Below, piece by piece: positions 38,960 through 51,349 of a DNA stretch of 64,000 nt. The notes below the pieces were generated by a model. It was not told where the DNA came from. It saw nothing but the letters and a program-made list of their open reading frames with translations, and ran no database searches. The stretch comes from Halisarca cf. caerulea (Eukaryota; Porifera; Demospongiae; Chondrillida; Halisarcidae): contig CAUJGJ010000185.1 in NCBI GenBank assembly GCA_963170055.1, positions 3,156,775 to 3,220,774 on the forward strand. Reading direction: 5' to 3'. Position 1 is the stretch's first letter. Each line of letters opens with the position of its first letter. A program made the translations under genes and the position numbers.

Positions 38960-41900
38960 ATGACCTGGATGGTTTTATCCTTGCTTTTATACCTCGTTGT
39001 GTTCTCAACAGCACAAGTAGGGGAAAACTGTGACAGAGCGAGGTCTTATTTCGATGGTATACTAAAGACGTCTGTATTGAATGAACAACCAGCCGACAAT
39101 GGTATAAGTGAAATGGTTGAATCCATTCTGGAATATCTACTTTCACTTGTACAGTCTTTCAATACTGTAGATGGCGTGTGTGGTCTACCGTCTTCATGTT
39201 GTTCCGCCCGGGCTATGGCGCTACTCAAAGAGAAGGTCGCGTCTGATCTGAAAAGCGCTGTGGACGCAAGGATTGATTCGGCTGCTAAGTTGTGTTCTGT
39301 AGATAGGTTTCGAGGTATGCACAGTGTTATGCTATTGGGTAAAACATTAACAAAACCCTCCTCTACGCATTAGCCGTTTAATTGCTTACTTTGTAGCCCA
39401 TTAAAAAATAATCTACGACAGTTCATTTTGAGGCCATTGCCGGTCTCACCTCGATCTCTTCGTAGTTTGCTTGCTCCACTAGACAATGTAATGGGAGTGG
39501 AGATAAGGTGGGATATGCCCTCAGATGCAGTGAAAGCAGCGATCTGCATACAGTATAGAACCTCGTTAGTAAGAACACTGTTAATGAGTAATACCTGGTT
39601 AGGAAGTACAAGAATATGATACCCCAGCTTATAACCCATAATACTAATCTATATGGTTAGACCATAATACTAATCTATATGGTTAGAAAGTACTACTGAT
39701 AGTGAGTAGCAATTTGGAGGTGTACTCACAGGTGTACTCACTAACAAGGTTTGACTGTATGTGGTTATCTCACAATCATGGTGCAGATGTTGATTCTGGA
39801 GCAGTAGATTATACGTTCTGAACATTGACCAAGCAGGGGTTCTGAAATACCAGTCCAAAAGAATAGAAACTGGAAGGTTGTTCTTTTTTGGTGTTGAGTT
39901 TTAGGAAGTGTTACTGCACTCTGCAGCTGTGACATCCAATTAGCACTCATGAGTATCCCTTTGCCAGCCCCTTTTTCCTATTTTTTTCACTTCTGATCGA
40001 GGAAGCGAAGAGAACAGGAAAAGGGACTTATAACATAAGACTATATTTAACCCTTATTTCAATTACTATGCAATATACTGTAAATGTGCCTATTCAAATC
40101 AGAAAGAAACAGAAGATAATACATGAATGTAGTGATATACAGCTTGTAGCAGGCATTATGGGACAGCTAGTAAAAGAATGTTGTAATAACTAAAGACATC
40201 CAAGTTTATGTTCTGTGCCAAATAGGCTGTGTTGTGAATATACATTGTATGTGATGTGCATGTGTCCTTCAGAAATTGATTCTTATTGATTTAAAATCAG
40301 GTTGCCATAACGATATTGTATGAAGCCTGTTGAATCTTGTCACTGCTTTGAGCTGCTTTAGTTATATGTCACTATGGCATTTTCATAAGAGAATGGACTA
40401 TAACAGTCACAACTACTGTATGTGCTCAAATTTTCGCAGGATGAAACTTTCACAGATTGGAAGCCATGCACGAAAAGGTTAAGCCTGTGAAAATTTTGCA
40501 TCAAGCTCTTGTGCAAGGACCAAAATAGCCATCAAATAAACAGGAGTCATCAAGAAGCACTGTAGCACCTTCACATACTGTAATGACTCAATCTCATCTC
40601 CAAACAGGCAAAGTTTATATCAATAAAAGGCTAAGTGAATGTAGGATTAAAGGGGGATCCACAAAAATAAAACCCGCGAAAATTGTGAAAATCACCGATC
40701 TGTAAGATTTTCTTCTTGTGAAAATTTAAGTGCATGTGGTATTTTCCCTATAGAGTAGATTACACAGCTGTGTTCATTAACATGTTTCTAAGTCATAAAA
40801 TCTGGTGCTGACCCTTGAGCCGCAACCACACGTCATAACTCGATATTGTGTGAAATTGTAGTTCTGATAATGGAACTTTTACATAATATTATATGTATAT
40901 TATATGTATAAACATACATACATACGTATGTAGGAATAATTTTCTGATCCCAAGTGTGTATAATATGCATATATTTGCATGTGTATAGCACACAGTGACA
41001 TACAGTAATTTTAGCATTAATTCTCACCTCCTCCACTAACCAGTAGGGTACACAGAGACCATGAGACCCTCTCACTACAGTGTTCCGCTAACCACCATAG
41101 AAGACCTAGCTTAGCTGGCTCAGAAGGGTGATCATACAATGAATCTGGGCCCCTTCTTGCAATTGGAGTAAGGAGGTGTGGGTCCCACACCCCCATGTAC
41201 CACATGACCCTGCCCAATGATTTGTGGCTGCACCACATAATCTACCTGAGAAGTGCTGTTAGTTTCTGATGATGTAATAAAGCATTGCCCCTTATGGTAC
41301 ACCTGGGGCAAAGACCCACACTATTCCTTGTCATGCTTGAAAGGCAGAGACACCACACACCCACCCACACACACACACCCCTCCCCCCACACACACAAGG
41401 TAGCTAAGGGGAATGATGTAGCCATTGATACAGTACATTGTCCACTCCAGAAGGAGACTATAAAGAGGCAAACTATATGAATTCACTTGATCAGTAGGAA
41501 GGGCACATGTACAGATAAACACACTTAGACTGTTGAAGCTTCGGCTTTCCAGCTTGCTTGGTAGTTGCTGCGCACTCTTCTTTCTATGACCACTGCACAA
41601 TCACTCTGACAGTTACTAATATTCATCAATATTCGGCCAGGCCAGCTTAGTCTTTCTAGATGTGCAGATTAACTTCATTTATTTGCATTAATTTTCATTG
41701 AAACCATTATAGCCTAATATGCTTAATGTAATTTGGTATATAATATTATACACAATTTTTCATGCTAAGTCTTTCAACATATGCAGGTATGGTTATGCGT
41801 TTCCTTGATGCTAAAAAAGTCTTCCTGGAAGATTATGTGTCGACACACCTACTGCAATATTACTCCAGTGAAACAATGGGATTTTTTGATGACATGGTGG

Positions 41901-44900
41901 ATAAAGTTGGGGAATACATACTCAGTGAACGGGAGCTGTGTGGTCTTCAAAACTTGATAACAGATACAGCGTCTCAAATATTTAGGAAAGCGATGCCTGT
42001 CAGATATTCTAATGTTCCTGACAATAGCGCAGTGTTTGATGAATGTTCCAAAGATGTTTTTATATCTACATACAACGGCAGTCTTCAAAGGGCACGCCGT
42101 GAGATGGAACAGCCTATCATGAGATTAGCACATATAACACATTACAAGCAAGTTCTTTCTAACTACACAGACTCTATCCAAGCAGCAAGAGTGTCTACAC
42201 AGTGTACAGATGCTTTAATAAAATTGAAGTATTGTGATGGTTGTAGTGGCAACTACTCGGATCAGAGTGTGAAGAAACAATGTCGTAGTCAATGTCAAGC
42301 TACTATGGATGTCTGCCTTTATCCTTATAAAGTGATGGAAACAGCTGCTAATAACTGGATAAGCAATAAGATAAAACTTATCGAGTCTTTGAAGGTATTC
42401 CCTCTATCTGGCATGTTTATTGGTGCACGCCAAGCTATACTTCAATCAGTGCTATCAGCTGTCGAGGGAGCAACTATTCCAGCACTGGTGAGTATTTTTG
42501 TTACAGTATTGCTTGGAAGTACTGTGTATATATAAAACATGCATATTTTCTTGTTTGGTAATTTTCATCCGCTTTTGTGCTAGATGGGATCATTTTGCAT
42601 TTACAGTACTGGATTTATCCTATTACTTATACGTACGTATATTAGGTGCGGTTTAGATGTGGGGTAGCTCTTACAACACGTCCCCCCCCTGTAAGACGAA
42701 GGAGTGTTCATAGAGTAGATCACCGTCAGAACAATCAGGAGGTTGACTTGCTGGCAGCTGTACTTGAAGAAGTTGAATGTATCACCAATCAAACAGCTAG
42801 CTTATATTTTCCTTCGATGGTGTCTGAACTGTGTATAAATTCAACTGCTGTTGGATGCACAGATTCTAGGGAGAGGTTAGTTATGTATGTATGTATATAC
42901 CTTTAAATACAACTACTGTACATACATGTATGTATGTGGGTACATGTAGCACTCTTTCTACCGGTATACGTATGTTGTGTGGTACACTGATATTGGTATA
43001 CATACTTATTGTGGTTGGAGTACTCACTCATCAAAATAGCTCAGCATATATGTAATTTCAGGTTTGCATACCAGTGGCCACTGATCCTTTATTCCCTATA
43101 ATATTTCTGACATATATCCAGTTGTTACGCACAGCATGTTTCATTAAATCAGTGAAATTATTATAGACATCATAATCATGTTGTTCATAGTATATACATA
43201 CTTCCGTATACCATTTTGCTCCATTCCTGTAACCTTTGATTTTGTATTGTTAATGTGCTTTTATTATCATTAAATTACACTGTATTTAATTATTAATTTT
43301 ATTAATTTATTAATTAAATCATGAAGACTTACATTATATTGCAAATAGGGTGGTACCAAACCTTCTGTCACCAGTGCAAGGCGAAATAGTGGATGAGTTG
43401 ATTCTGCGTAGCAATTATATCCGGAAAATAGCTTTTGCTTGTTCAGATGTGAATGTCTGCCCGAACATTGAGGACTACTGCTGGGTAAACAACCTAATGG
43501 TCAATAAAACACCAACAGCAGAACCAAAGCCACCGGAAACAACTTCTAGCTCTTCTATTCAGTCAGTTACCACTTCTACTGTTCTGTCAGTTACCACTTC
43601 TACTGTTTGGCCAATTACCACTGCTTCTAGTCTGTCAGTTACCACTTCTTCTGGTCTACTATTTACTAGATCGAGCTCTGCTTCAGTATCTATGCCAGAA
43701 TCTGTGACACCTTCCTTGTCCACATCTTCAGCAGCAGTAACAGGTTAGCCATTAATTTTGTTGCCAGAAGCATCTCCAGTTTATATACACCTCATGCATA
43801 TTCACAAGATTGGTACAATGCATTTAATGTTTAGTTTCGCCACATAGCTGCTATAGTTCTAGGCATGTATAGTGTAGCCCTGGACAGTATATCAATGCTA
43901 GTAGTCAAAAAAAAAATGCAATCCATAACTGACAATGCAATAATTACAATTTTGAATAGTCAATATATCAAATATTCAATATATCTATTATCAGCTTTTT
44001 CTAGAGCAAGTGCAGTTTTACCTCAATTTACAGTATGCGATAACTGAGGGATCAAATTGGAATATCAATATTGATTGAGATATATCAGCTACTACTGACT
44101 ATCTGTCAGTGAGTTAGTAACTTGTGATAATTTTCAATACGTCTAGGACTAGTATATACCATAGGGGTATTTAATTTTGTGTGAGATAAATTTTCTCTAT
44201 ATTTGTGGTTCGTTCCTGATCCGCTACAATTTGTACTTACGAAATTTCTAAGTTATTTTTGGCTCCTTGTTTGTTATGTTCTTCTTGTTTTCGAGTTCCA
44301 AAAACTACCATGATGGCATTATTGTGCTACCTCAAACCGGTTGAAGCCATAGTTCCCGATCCTACTGGTCGTCTTTATGCTGATATCCCACCACCGGCAT
44401 TCAGTAAGCGAACACGGAAATCTTGTCGGTTGAGATACAAGATGCCAGCACAAAGACGCAGATCAGGCCTGTAGCCAGGGGGGGGGGGGGGGGGGTGTTG
44501 AGTGCATTAGCACCCCCCCCCTTTTTGCAGGAATGGTACCTTAAAAATATTCTTGCACTGAACGTACTCTCATATAGTTAGCCAGTAACTGTCAGACACA
44601 GTATAGTTGCTGGAAATTCAGCATACTTGTTTAGAAATTTTGAAGTGATTTACTCAGGTGCATCGATTCATTTGCTTTCTAAAGCATGTAAACTGATGGC
44701 AAAAAGGCATGGAGATTGAAACAAGAACATGACACCCAAATCCTGTCATCCATATTTTGTTGCATGATAGACCCATTGTCCATCTTACTTTGAAAAGCAC
44801 CCCCCCCACACCGCCAAACAAAAGCCTGCCTATGGGCCTGCAGATTCGGGAACATACGGTTGAATATCAATGGGCTTACTAATGAACAGTGAGTACAGGA

Positions 44901-47900
44901 TGGCAAGTCGTCTAGCATGTTCTTCCACGTGTCCGCTGACACCCTATAGGCGTGTAGCTAGAGTGTTGTTGTAGAGTATGTATAATAGTGCACAGTGGAT
45001 ATTGAACTGGCAGAAATTATGCAATCTAATTCCAACCCTAACCCTAAGTGTTATGCAACTTCACAAATGTTACGCAACATTCCAGCATCTTGTGTATGTA
45101 TTGATGATGAAATACTTCCGGATGAATAGCCACTCTAATAATAGTATTAGCCATAATAATTTTTATTTTTGCATGTACGCAGGTATGTTATGTCCGATTT
45201 GGACATAAACAAAAATGGCCGCCGTTATCGAAATAGTGAAATCAATCAGTCTGTTTTGCATGTGCACGTGTAGTGATGCCCAGAAAACGCTTTGCATTGT
45301 TTCTTAAGCATATCTACTTTGTATCTGAGTGTTTCAGATTCTTGTGGAGAGACACTAAACTTCGTATAACAAGTTTTTCTAACTGTACAAGAAAACATAA
45401 AAATGCAAAAATGCGGTGGTAGAAACTTAAGCTTTTGGACACAAAACTGGGCTCAAAAGAACACACAGATATCGAACTTCTTAAATCCGAATCAGGGTCT
45501 TCAGGCTCCACTGCATGGCTGTTATGTCCAACGATTTGTGCAAAATTCTAGGGTGACCCGTTACAATCCGTTGGACATAAAGCAAACGAAACAACGTACA
45601 AAGACCCTGATTCGGATTCTAGGGATTTGACCCTTTGGGGACAATACCTCAAAGTTTCATGCTGAGAATTGGAGATTTCTACCGCCGCATTTTTCGATGA
45701 AGTTTTCTTGTGGTGAAAGTTATCTTCCTTCGGTAAAGTCACGTGACATCACATGCAATCCTAGCTAGGGCATAGACTGAGGTCTATGGCTAGAGTTGTA
45801 TGTGCTTGTGTTGAAAAAAAGTTTTAGTGCAAAAGGCGGAGATCTGGATGATGGCTTTTAAACCTTGTAAAGTGGGTTTGAAATAATCGTAGGATCAATA
45901 TTTACATTTTCACCGCATATACTTTTCAATTCTACTCCTTGGCTGTTATGTGCAGCCTTTTGTGGCTTTCCAGCCAGGACAAGACAAGAAATAGTGCGGC
46001 ATATCTTGAACAAAACAATCAATCAAAAGTATACGCAGTGAAATATAGCTTACCTTTTAGAAATCCTCCTTACATTTTTGTAGTCATGGACCGGCCATTT
46101 GGATCTCAGCTTTCACAAAGAAATTTACCCCGAAAAAGGCTTCTCTCAAGGCCAAATCAATCATACGATCTTATGTAGCTCCGTGGTTCTAAACGATTGA
46201 AGAAGTTGGAAAAAGATTGTCAACTTCCCATGACGTCGAATCTTCCCTTCCAATATCTAGTTTGTACTTAAAATCGGCGTACATTCTATCCAACCTACCA
46301 AAGAAAGCGCTAACATCCAAAAACTAATGCTTACAACTTCGAGAACAGAATGTGCTGTGTAAAGTTGGGTAGGGTTTGGAGCTTCTACTTTCTTGTCGCT
46401 GAGCTTCCTAAGCTTATTCACGTTACTGGCACATGACCAACCCACGCAATTCAGTGGTAATGAAATTCATACTGTGAAAACCACAAAACACCCATGTTTT
46501 GGCTAGATTTGGACATAACTTACCTGGGTAAGGCAACCCGCGAATATTTTGATATAATGCTTTCTACAGGATTTTGCGAAAATAAAGTGTCACAAGAATA
46601 AATACCTCTATGGTACACTGTATTTTCCCCAAAAAATTGACACATGTTGAATTCGCCCAATTTTGTAAGATTGGTGAGTAAGAAGTGAAATGTGCGACGA
46701 AAATTAGAATAGAAAAAATTTAATGGTCTCTCATTCAGCACTGAAAGTAACTGCTTGATGTGTGGCATCGCATAATATGATGCTAAGAAATTCATGTAAT
46801 GTTTGGTAGAAAACAGCTGAATAGCTCCTCAGAGTTCCTGTAAACAATGTTTTTGTCAGCGGCGATGCTGAATGGCCGCAAGAGTCGTAAATGATGGAAA
46901 CTTTGTTTCTGGTACTCCAGGACAGCTGGGGTACAAATGACTTGGACACAATATGATAGCAAACGATGTAGTCATCTATTAGAGGCATTTTGGCACTTTC
47001 AAACACGGTGGCGAATCTTTAGGTGAACAATTTTTAAAGGAAATATGGTAGTGTATGTAGAACTTGTTCCTTTTACAGTAGGGATCAAAAAAAGTTTACA
47101 TTACGATCCGCAATACGTGCGTATTACTGTGCACAATCACTCTGCGTAATAGCAGAGAATACCGTAATTACGTAGTGCAAGTTCACTCTGTTATGCCTTT
47201 AGGAAGTCTTTCTGTGCTCTTCAAACATTGGTTAAACTTTGACTTTGTTTTTAGCATGCCTTTGAACAGGCGTTGGCCGACCTATACGTGGAAATCCCTT
47301 GGCCAATGTCGCAACTTACTAGTTTGGCAAGTCACACATCAAGATGGAAATGCTCTCTTTTTCTGACCAAAACACTAAACCATGTGTTCTCCTTAGCAAA
47401 ATGGGAACGATCTAGGAGATATAAGCTTATGGCTACATATGTAGGTAGACTACAAGCTGATAACGAACGAAATCACCCGTCTACTCCATGTGTTTCTTTA
47501 GTGTCTTCCGAAGAGTCATAATCAACATCGATTGCAATTTTCCTTGATTTTAAAGACTTTGAAACAAGTTAAAAGACTCAGTGAACAATATTTCCAAGGT
47601 CGCCGCTATGGCCATTTTGTCATTGGTCAACATAATAAAATATGCACGCATCTAATATTAGTGCGCTAGACTTGTTGGTAATATAAAATTACGCAGCCCT
47701 AAATGATCTGTAATACGCAACGTAATACAGAGAGTAATTTTTCCGCAATATGCTTGGTAATCACTGCGTAAAACAATGCCTATTACTATTTCGAAATGTA
47801 AACTTTTTTGATCCCTGCCGTAGTTAATGCAATCTCTCGTATGTGTGAGAGTGCAGATCTAGCTCTTACTTTTGTTCAGCAGCTCCACATTTGGATAGTC

Positions 47901-49213
47901 CTAGATGCACCTTATTTGGGGTCATTGAAGATTAGATTGATTGTTTCAGATGCTTATATAGTACAGTAAATTCTCTGTAATCCGACACCTCTTTAATCCG
48001 ACATTCTCTCTAATCTGACTGCATGTTTGATAAGGTAAAGAGGCACTTTGTAATCTGACGTCAACAACCTGCTAATCCAACATTTGTTTTCAAGCCCCAT
48101 TGAGTGTCGGACTAGAAAGGTTTCACTGTACACTATTTGGATTATTGTAATAGATATACGTACGTATCTGTTAGTTCTAGGCATAGGTGTTTTTATATAC
48201 CGGCTGGCCTACCGTGTTTAGTATAGCAAACCCATGCACTTATACCTCATTAACACTGGAGCGTTAAACGCATTTATTTTACAAAGAGAGGATAACAAGA
48301 CCACCAAAGTATAAATTGATGAGGCTTTTCCTTCTCTACTTAGGATAAAACGGTAAACGTCTCTTAAAGCGATTTATAGCGTTCACACTATTGAGTACAA
48401 ATCGCCTTGAAATTGGTTCAAGCTGCTGTGTGTAGACGCGTTAAAGCGATTTAGTTAAATCGCTTTCGAAAGCGGTTTAACTAAATCGCTTTAAATTTCT
48501 CTAGTGTAAATGGGGTATTATTCTCATAACTCATTCGACATCAAATCACCTGGCCATGGGCTGGAGGATATGGTCGTGTTGTGCATTTACCTCCATGTCT
48601 TGGTACATACATACATGTGTTCCAAGTGCTGTGGATCCATTCTCTCTTTTATGAGACTAGTTCTGTATATTAGAAAATTGTTCATAGTTCGAAAAATTCA
48701 CAACTTCAGCACATGCAAACAGAAATATTCATGATTGATATTTGCACAACAGTCGCCATCTTACTGTTGCAAAAGTACAAGAATGTAATTATTTTGTGTG
48801 CTAAATTCTTTGTAAAAGAAGTTCTCACAAAATTGCACATATTAGTCATGGGAATTTCCCAATATGATTATGCATGGGATCATTATTAGTACTTTACAAT
48901 GGATGCTTATATTTCTTAGCATGCAGAGTAGTTGCATGCATGTATGTTGTCTTTTCCTGCTAATTTGTGTATTTACTGACACTCTGTTATAGACTCCACG
49001 TCAATGCCACCCTCACCTAAACCAAGCGTCTTTCCTACAACAGGCCACATTGAACTGAAACCCAGGTACTGGACCGATATCCATATCCATGAGTGGGGTA
49101 CTGGTACTCAAAGTACCTTTAGACCACACAACAGTGCACTATCTTCTCAACTATCTGTTTCTCTGATAGTTGTTCTCTTGATCATAATCATCACTATTTA
49201 CAGCATTCAATGA
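38960..49213 (+). CDS. Glypican-family GPI-anchored proteoglycan core protein
   Basis: Five exons: 38960-39314, 41787-42487, 42646-42875, 43349-43743 and 48993-49213. They total 1,902 nt, or 633 aa, a typical glypican length. Glypicans are GPI-linked surface proteins that modulate Wnt, Hedgehog and BMP ligands. A signal peptide (MTWMVLSLLLYLVVFSTA) is followed by a Cys-rich N-lobe with the paired SCC, then the C..C.G signature (LKYCDGCSG ... CRSQCQATMDVCLYPY). A tribasic RRRS at residues 369-372 sits where furin cleaves vertebrate glypicans. A Ser/Thr-rich stalk (SVTTST-like repeats) follows, then a C-terminal hydrophobic tail (LSVSLIVVLLIIIITIYSIQ) fitting a GPI signal. Only isolated SG dipeptides are present, not the usual C-terminal acidic SG cluster. 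The subfamily (GPC1/2/4/6 or GPC3/5) is unresolved. Intron 4 is 5.2 kb and packed with transposons. Confidence 0.85.
39551..39757. mobile_element. Tc1/mariner-type MITE in glypican intron 1
   Basis: A 207-bp element with ends CAGTATAGAACCTCGTTAGT and, on the other strand, CAGTCAAACCTTGTTAGTGA. It is flanked by TA on both sides. Inside, a 26-bp segment (starting ccataatactaatct) is tandemly duplicated at 39633-39686. Confidence 0.75.
40420..40745. repeat. Inverted-repeat element in glypican intron 1
   Basis: The left end, 'tactgtatgtgctcaaattttc', and the inverted right end, 'aataccacatgcacttaaattttc', pair imperfectly, with internal 'gcgaaaattgtgaaaa' sequence. Probably a decayed MITE; no clear duplication. 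Confidence 0.5.
44462..44845. mobile_element. Inverted-repeat element with G/C homopolymer ends
   Basis: It begins tcaggcctgtagccag followed by an 18-G run (44478-44495). It ends with a C run and gcctatgggcctgcaga, the approximate inverse of the start, at about 384 bp. It resembles a non-autonomous inverted-repeat element inserted in glypican intron 4. Confidence 0.6.
45180..46526. mobile_element. 1.35-kb TIR element with TTATGTCC motifs
   Basis: The ends CAGGTATGTTATGTCC and CAGGTAAGTTATGTCC (inverted) match at 15 of 16 positions. The TTATGTCC motif recurs near 45188, 45200 (inverted), 45520, 45572 (inverted) and 46511 (inverted). A nested inverted repeat spans about 45404-45700 (for example aaaaatgcggtggtagaaa facing tttctaccgccgcattttt). 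No transposase recognised and no target duplication seen, so the superfamily is unassigned. Confidence 0.7.
47076..47820. mobile_element. Mariner-type MITE, 745 bp
   Basis: The ends CAGTAGGGATCAAAAAAAGT and CGGCAGGGATCAAAAAAGTT (inverted) extend to 'ttacatt', with TA at 47074-47075 and 47821-47822. Inner arms continue the inverted repeat with 'cgtattac / gtaatacg' motifs. Open frames inside are short and unlike a transposase. Confidence 0.82.
47964..48128. mobile_element. Tigger/pogo-like MITE, second copy
   Basis: A 165-bp relative of 5754-5932 in inverse orientation, with TA at 47962-47963 and 48129-48130. The right end on the minus strand reads CAGTGAAACCTTTCTAGTCC and the left end CAGTAAATTCTCTGTAATCC. 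The inner sequence (ccccattgagtgtcgga) is shared with the first copy. Confidence 0.8.
48245..48515. mobile_element. 271-bp MITE with internal 50-bp palindrome
   Basis: The ends cctcattaacactggag and ccccatttacactagag (inverted) match at 14 of 17 positions and are flanked by TA. A strong palindrome of 'aaagcgatttagttaaatcg' type lies at about 48444-48495. Confidence 0.7.
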
Positions 49214-50660
49214 CAGTATATCCATTGTATATTTATAATTTCTGTATATTACAATGTTATGGATACAGTATGGTATATATTACATACATACATCCCATTT
49301 TCCTTATACACTATATGCTTAGTTAATCTTAATAATAATATATCGTGATAATTTGCACTGTCAATTGTATCATGCATGTACCTGTGTACAAAAGAATGTA
49401 CCTACATAGTAGACAATATACATGGCATTACATGCATACATACATACATACATATATACGTATATAAACTGACGAACTGTTCTGGCGAGTTTGCATGCTT
49501 CAAACAGTAGCAGTGTGATCTGTATAGTTCTATGCTATGGCAGTGCTGGGAAATACAAATCTTTGAACATGGTTTGGTCTGTTAATTGACAAAAGGAAAT
49601 TAGTCAATCACCTAATTGGTGCCTGTCTTCTATGCAGGTGAATCGTAAGAGAGTCGCTAAACTCTCTCACATCAGTTTAGAAGTAGGTTATAACTCTGGC
49701 CGCCAAGAGCGTCATGATTATTAATGTCATACAATGAGGAGGCGGGTTTTAACCTATATATATATGAATATTATACAAAGCCAAAAGGTATATCAAACCA
49801 TTTATAAGTGGTAAAGAGATGTAGGATTGCCAAATTTAAATTCAGACTCTCAGAAAGCATCCTCCAAGAACACTTTGACCATGCAAGTTGTTAACAAGCA
49901 CAGGGCCCGGGGGGTGGGCTGGCAAAGAGCAAACTGGCAAAGCATGCATGAGGTTAAACATGTACAGAGAGCTATATAATATAGACAGAATTATACTTAG
50001 TATATTGCACATTGTCAACCAAATATAGCAGATTTACTATTAGAGCAGGTGGTCAATATTTTGCCACACCGACCAGGCAGTTAACAGATCATGTATTATT
50101 TTATGGTATAAAGTACCTGTTACTGTTATACAGTCGGTTGAACCTCACTATAATGAATCCTGGATAGAATGAACTCCCTGATATAACAAACATGGACCTT
50201 ACAATGTACACCTATATTTGAACACTGATGTAGTGAACCATTTCAATGGTCCTGAGACGGTTTGTTATAGAGCAGTTTGACTGTATTATATTAATTATAT
50301 ATAGCATGGGAAGTTGGTCGGTATCAGAAAATATATAGCCCCCAGTCGTGGTTATCCTTTATATATAAAAGACAATTAGACATTCATTTATTTACGTATT
50401 TATTTATTAAAAGACTATTATCACTGACATTCATAATGCATGCAGTATAGGTACAATATGTGTACTGCGTGTACTTAAAACGTTCTTACACAAATTAGTA
50501 TATATTACGTACATATACGTAGGTACCCATGACGAATCACATAACAAATGAATACTGTACACTGACAAGGAATTGCAAGAGTATTATACTGAATTACAAA
50601 CATCAACTCTGCACATATTGGAGCGTGTTAAGTGCAACACCAACTTCAGAAAGTGGAGGA
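49214..50660. other. Intergenic, convergent glypican/FBXO36 3' ends
   Basis: No gene seen. It contains AT-rich repeats, one MITE (50131-50283) and, on the minus strand, AATAAA poly(A) candidates for FBXO36 at 50403-50408 and 50387-50392. Confidence 0.6.
50131..50283. mobile_element. Tc1/mariner-type MITE, 153 bp
   Basis: The left end, CAGTCGGTTGAACCTCACTA, and the right end (inverted), CAGTCAAACTGCTCTATAAC, are flanked by TA on both sides. Confidence 0.65.
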
Positions 50661-51311
50661 TTAAGACTCTGTTTGAGTAAGGAAAGTACTAGATGATTGA
50701 GGCAAGACTTTGGCAGCACCCCTTTGCCTTCTAGAAGACTCCTTTCGTAAGTGAATTTTATCCATAAAGAACACCCTCTTCCAACCCAAGTCAGCAGCTA
50801 CAGCTACAATTTCCTCCGTTGGTGACCCATTGTGCACAATGTAAATAGTCCTCCAGACCTGATCTGAATTGCAAACACTGTAAAGATACTTATTCACTTT
50901 CGAAAGCTGATCGATGGAAGAGAGATCTAGATGAGATACGACCATAAGTAGCAGCTTTTCAGGAAGCCGACTAAGAAAGTCATCTTGGCCTCCAATTAGA
51001 CGAAATACTCGCTGAAGTGTTTCCCTACCTAGTACACGTTCGATTTCGTCTTGAAGAGACTTCTCACTGTTGAATTCTATAATATCCATAAAGGTCTCCG
51101 TCGGTGTCGGAGCAGAGCCTTTGCTCAAGTTGCGTACGCTGATTTTCCATCTCCGCCACACAATACCGCGCTCTGTTACAACAAGTTGACAAAAATCTTT
51201 TGATGGTGCTGGGTCTTGTCCAGAATCCTCAGTTAATTTACGGGCAGACAGTATTTCCTTCTTCCGAGCAAGTTCTTTCTTCACAAGTTCTCCCACATCT
51301 TTGTGCGCCAT
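50661..51311 (-). CDS. FBXO36: F-box protein, FBXO36-like
   Basis: An uninterrupted 216-aa frame from the ATG at 51311 (MAHKDVGELV). F-box proteins are substrate adaptors of SCF ubiquitin ligases and bind SKP1. The F-box is at about residues 120-165 (FLSRLPEKLLLMVVSHLDL ... LYSVCNSDQVWRTIY). The preceding region (ERGIVWRRWKISVRN ... SEKSLQDEIERVLG) matches FBXO36, where a similar IRKWKIS segment precedes the F-box. The frame is open upstream to 51446, but that extension lies antisense to a retrotransposon and is not part of the gene. The human protein is 188 aa and multi-exon; here the coding region has no intron, so a retrocopy is possible. Candidate AATAAA signals lie 250-275 bp downstream. 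Confidence 0.85.
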   Translation of the reverse strand: MAHKDVGELVKKELARKKEILSARKLTEDSGQDPAPSKDFCQLVVTERGIVWRRWKISVRNLSKGSAPTPTETFMDIIEFNSEKSLQDEIERVLGRETLQRVFRLIGGQDDFLSRLPEKLLLMVVSHLDLSSIDQLSKVNKYLYSVCNSDQVWRTIYIVHNGSPTEEIVAVAADLGWKRVFFMDKIHLRKESSRRQRGAAKVLPQSSSTFLTQTES

Positions 51312-51349
51312 TTTATCACTGTTACCATGACAACAAAACGAGTGCTTTG

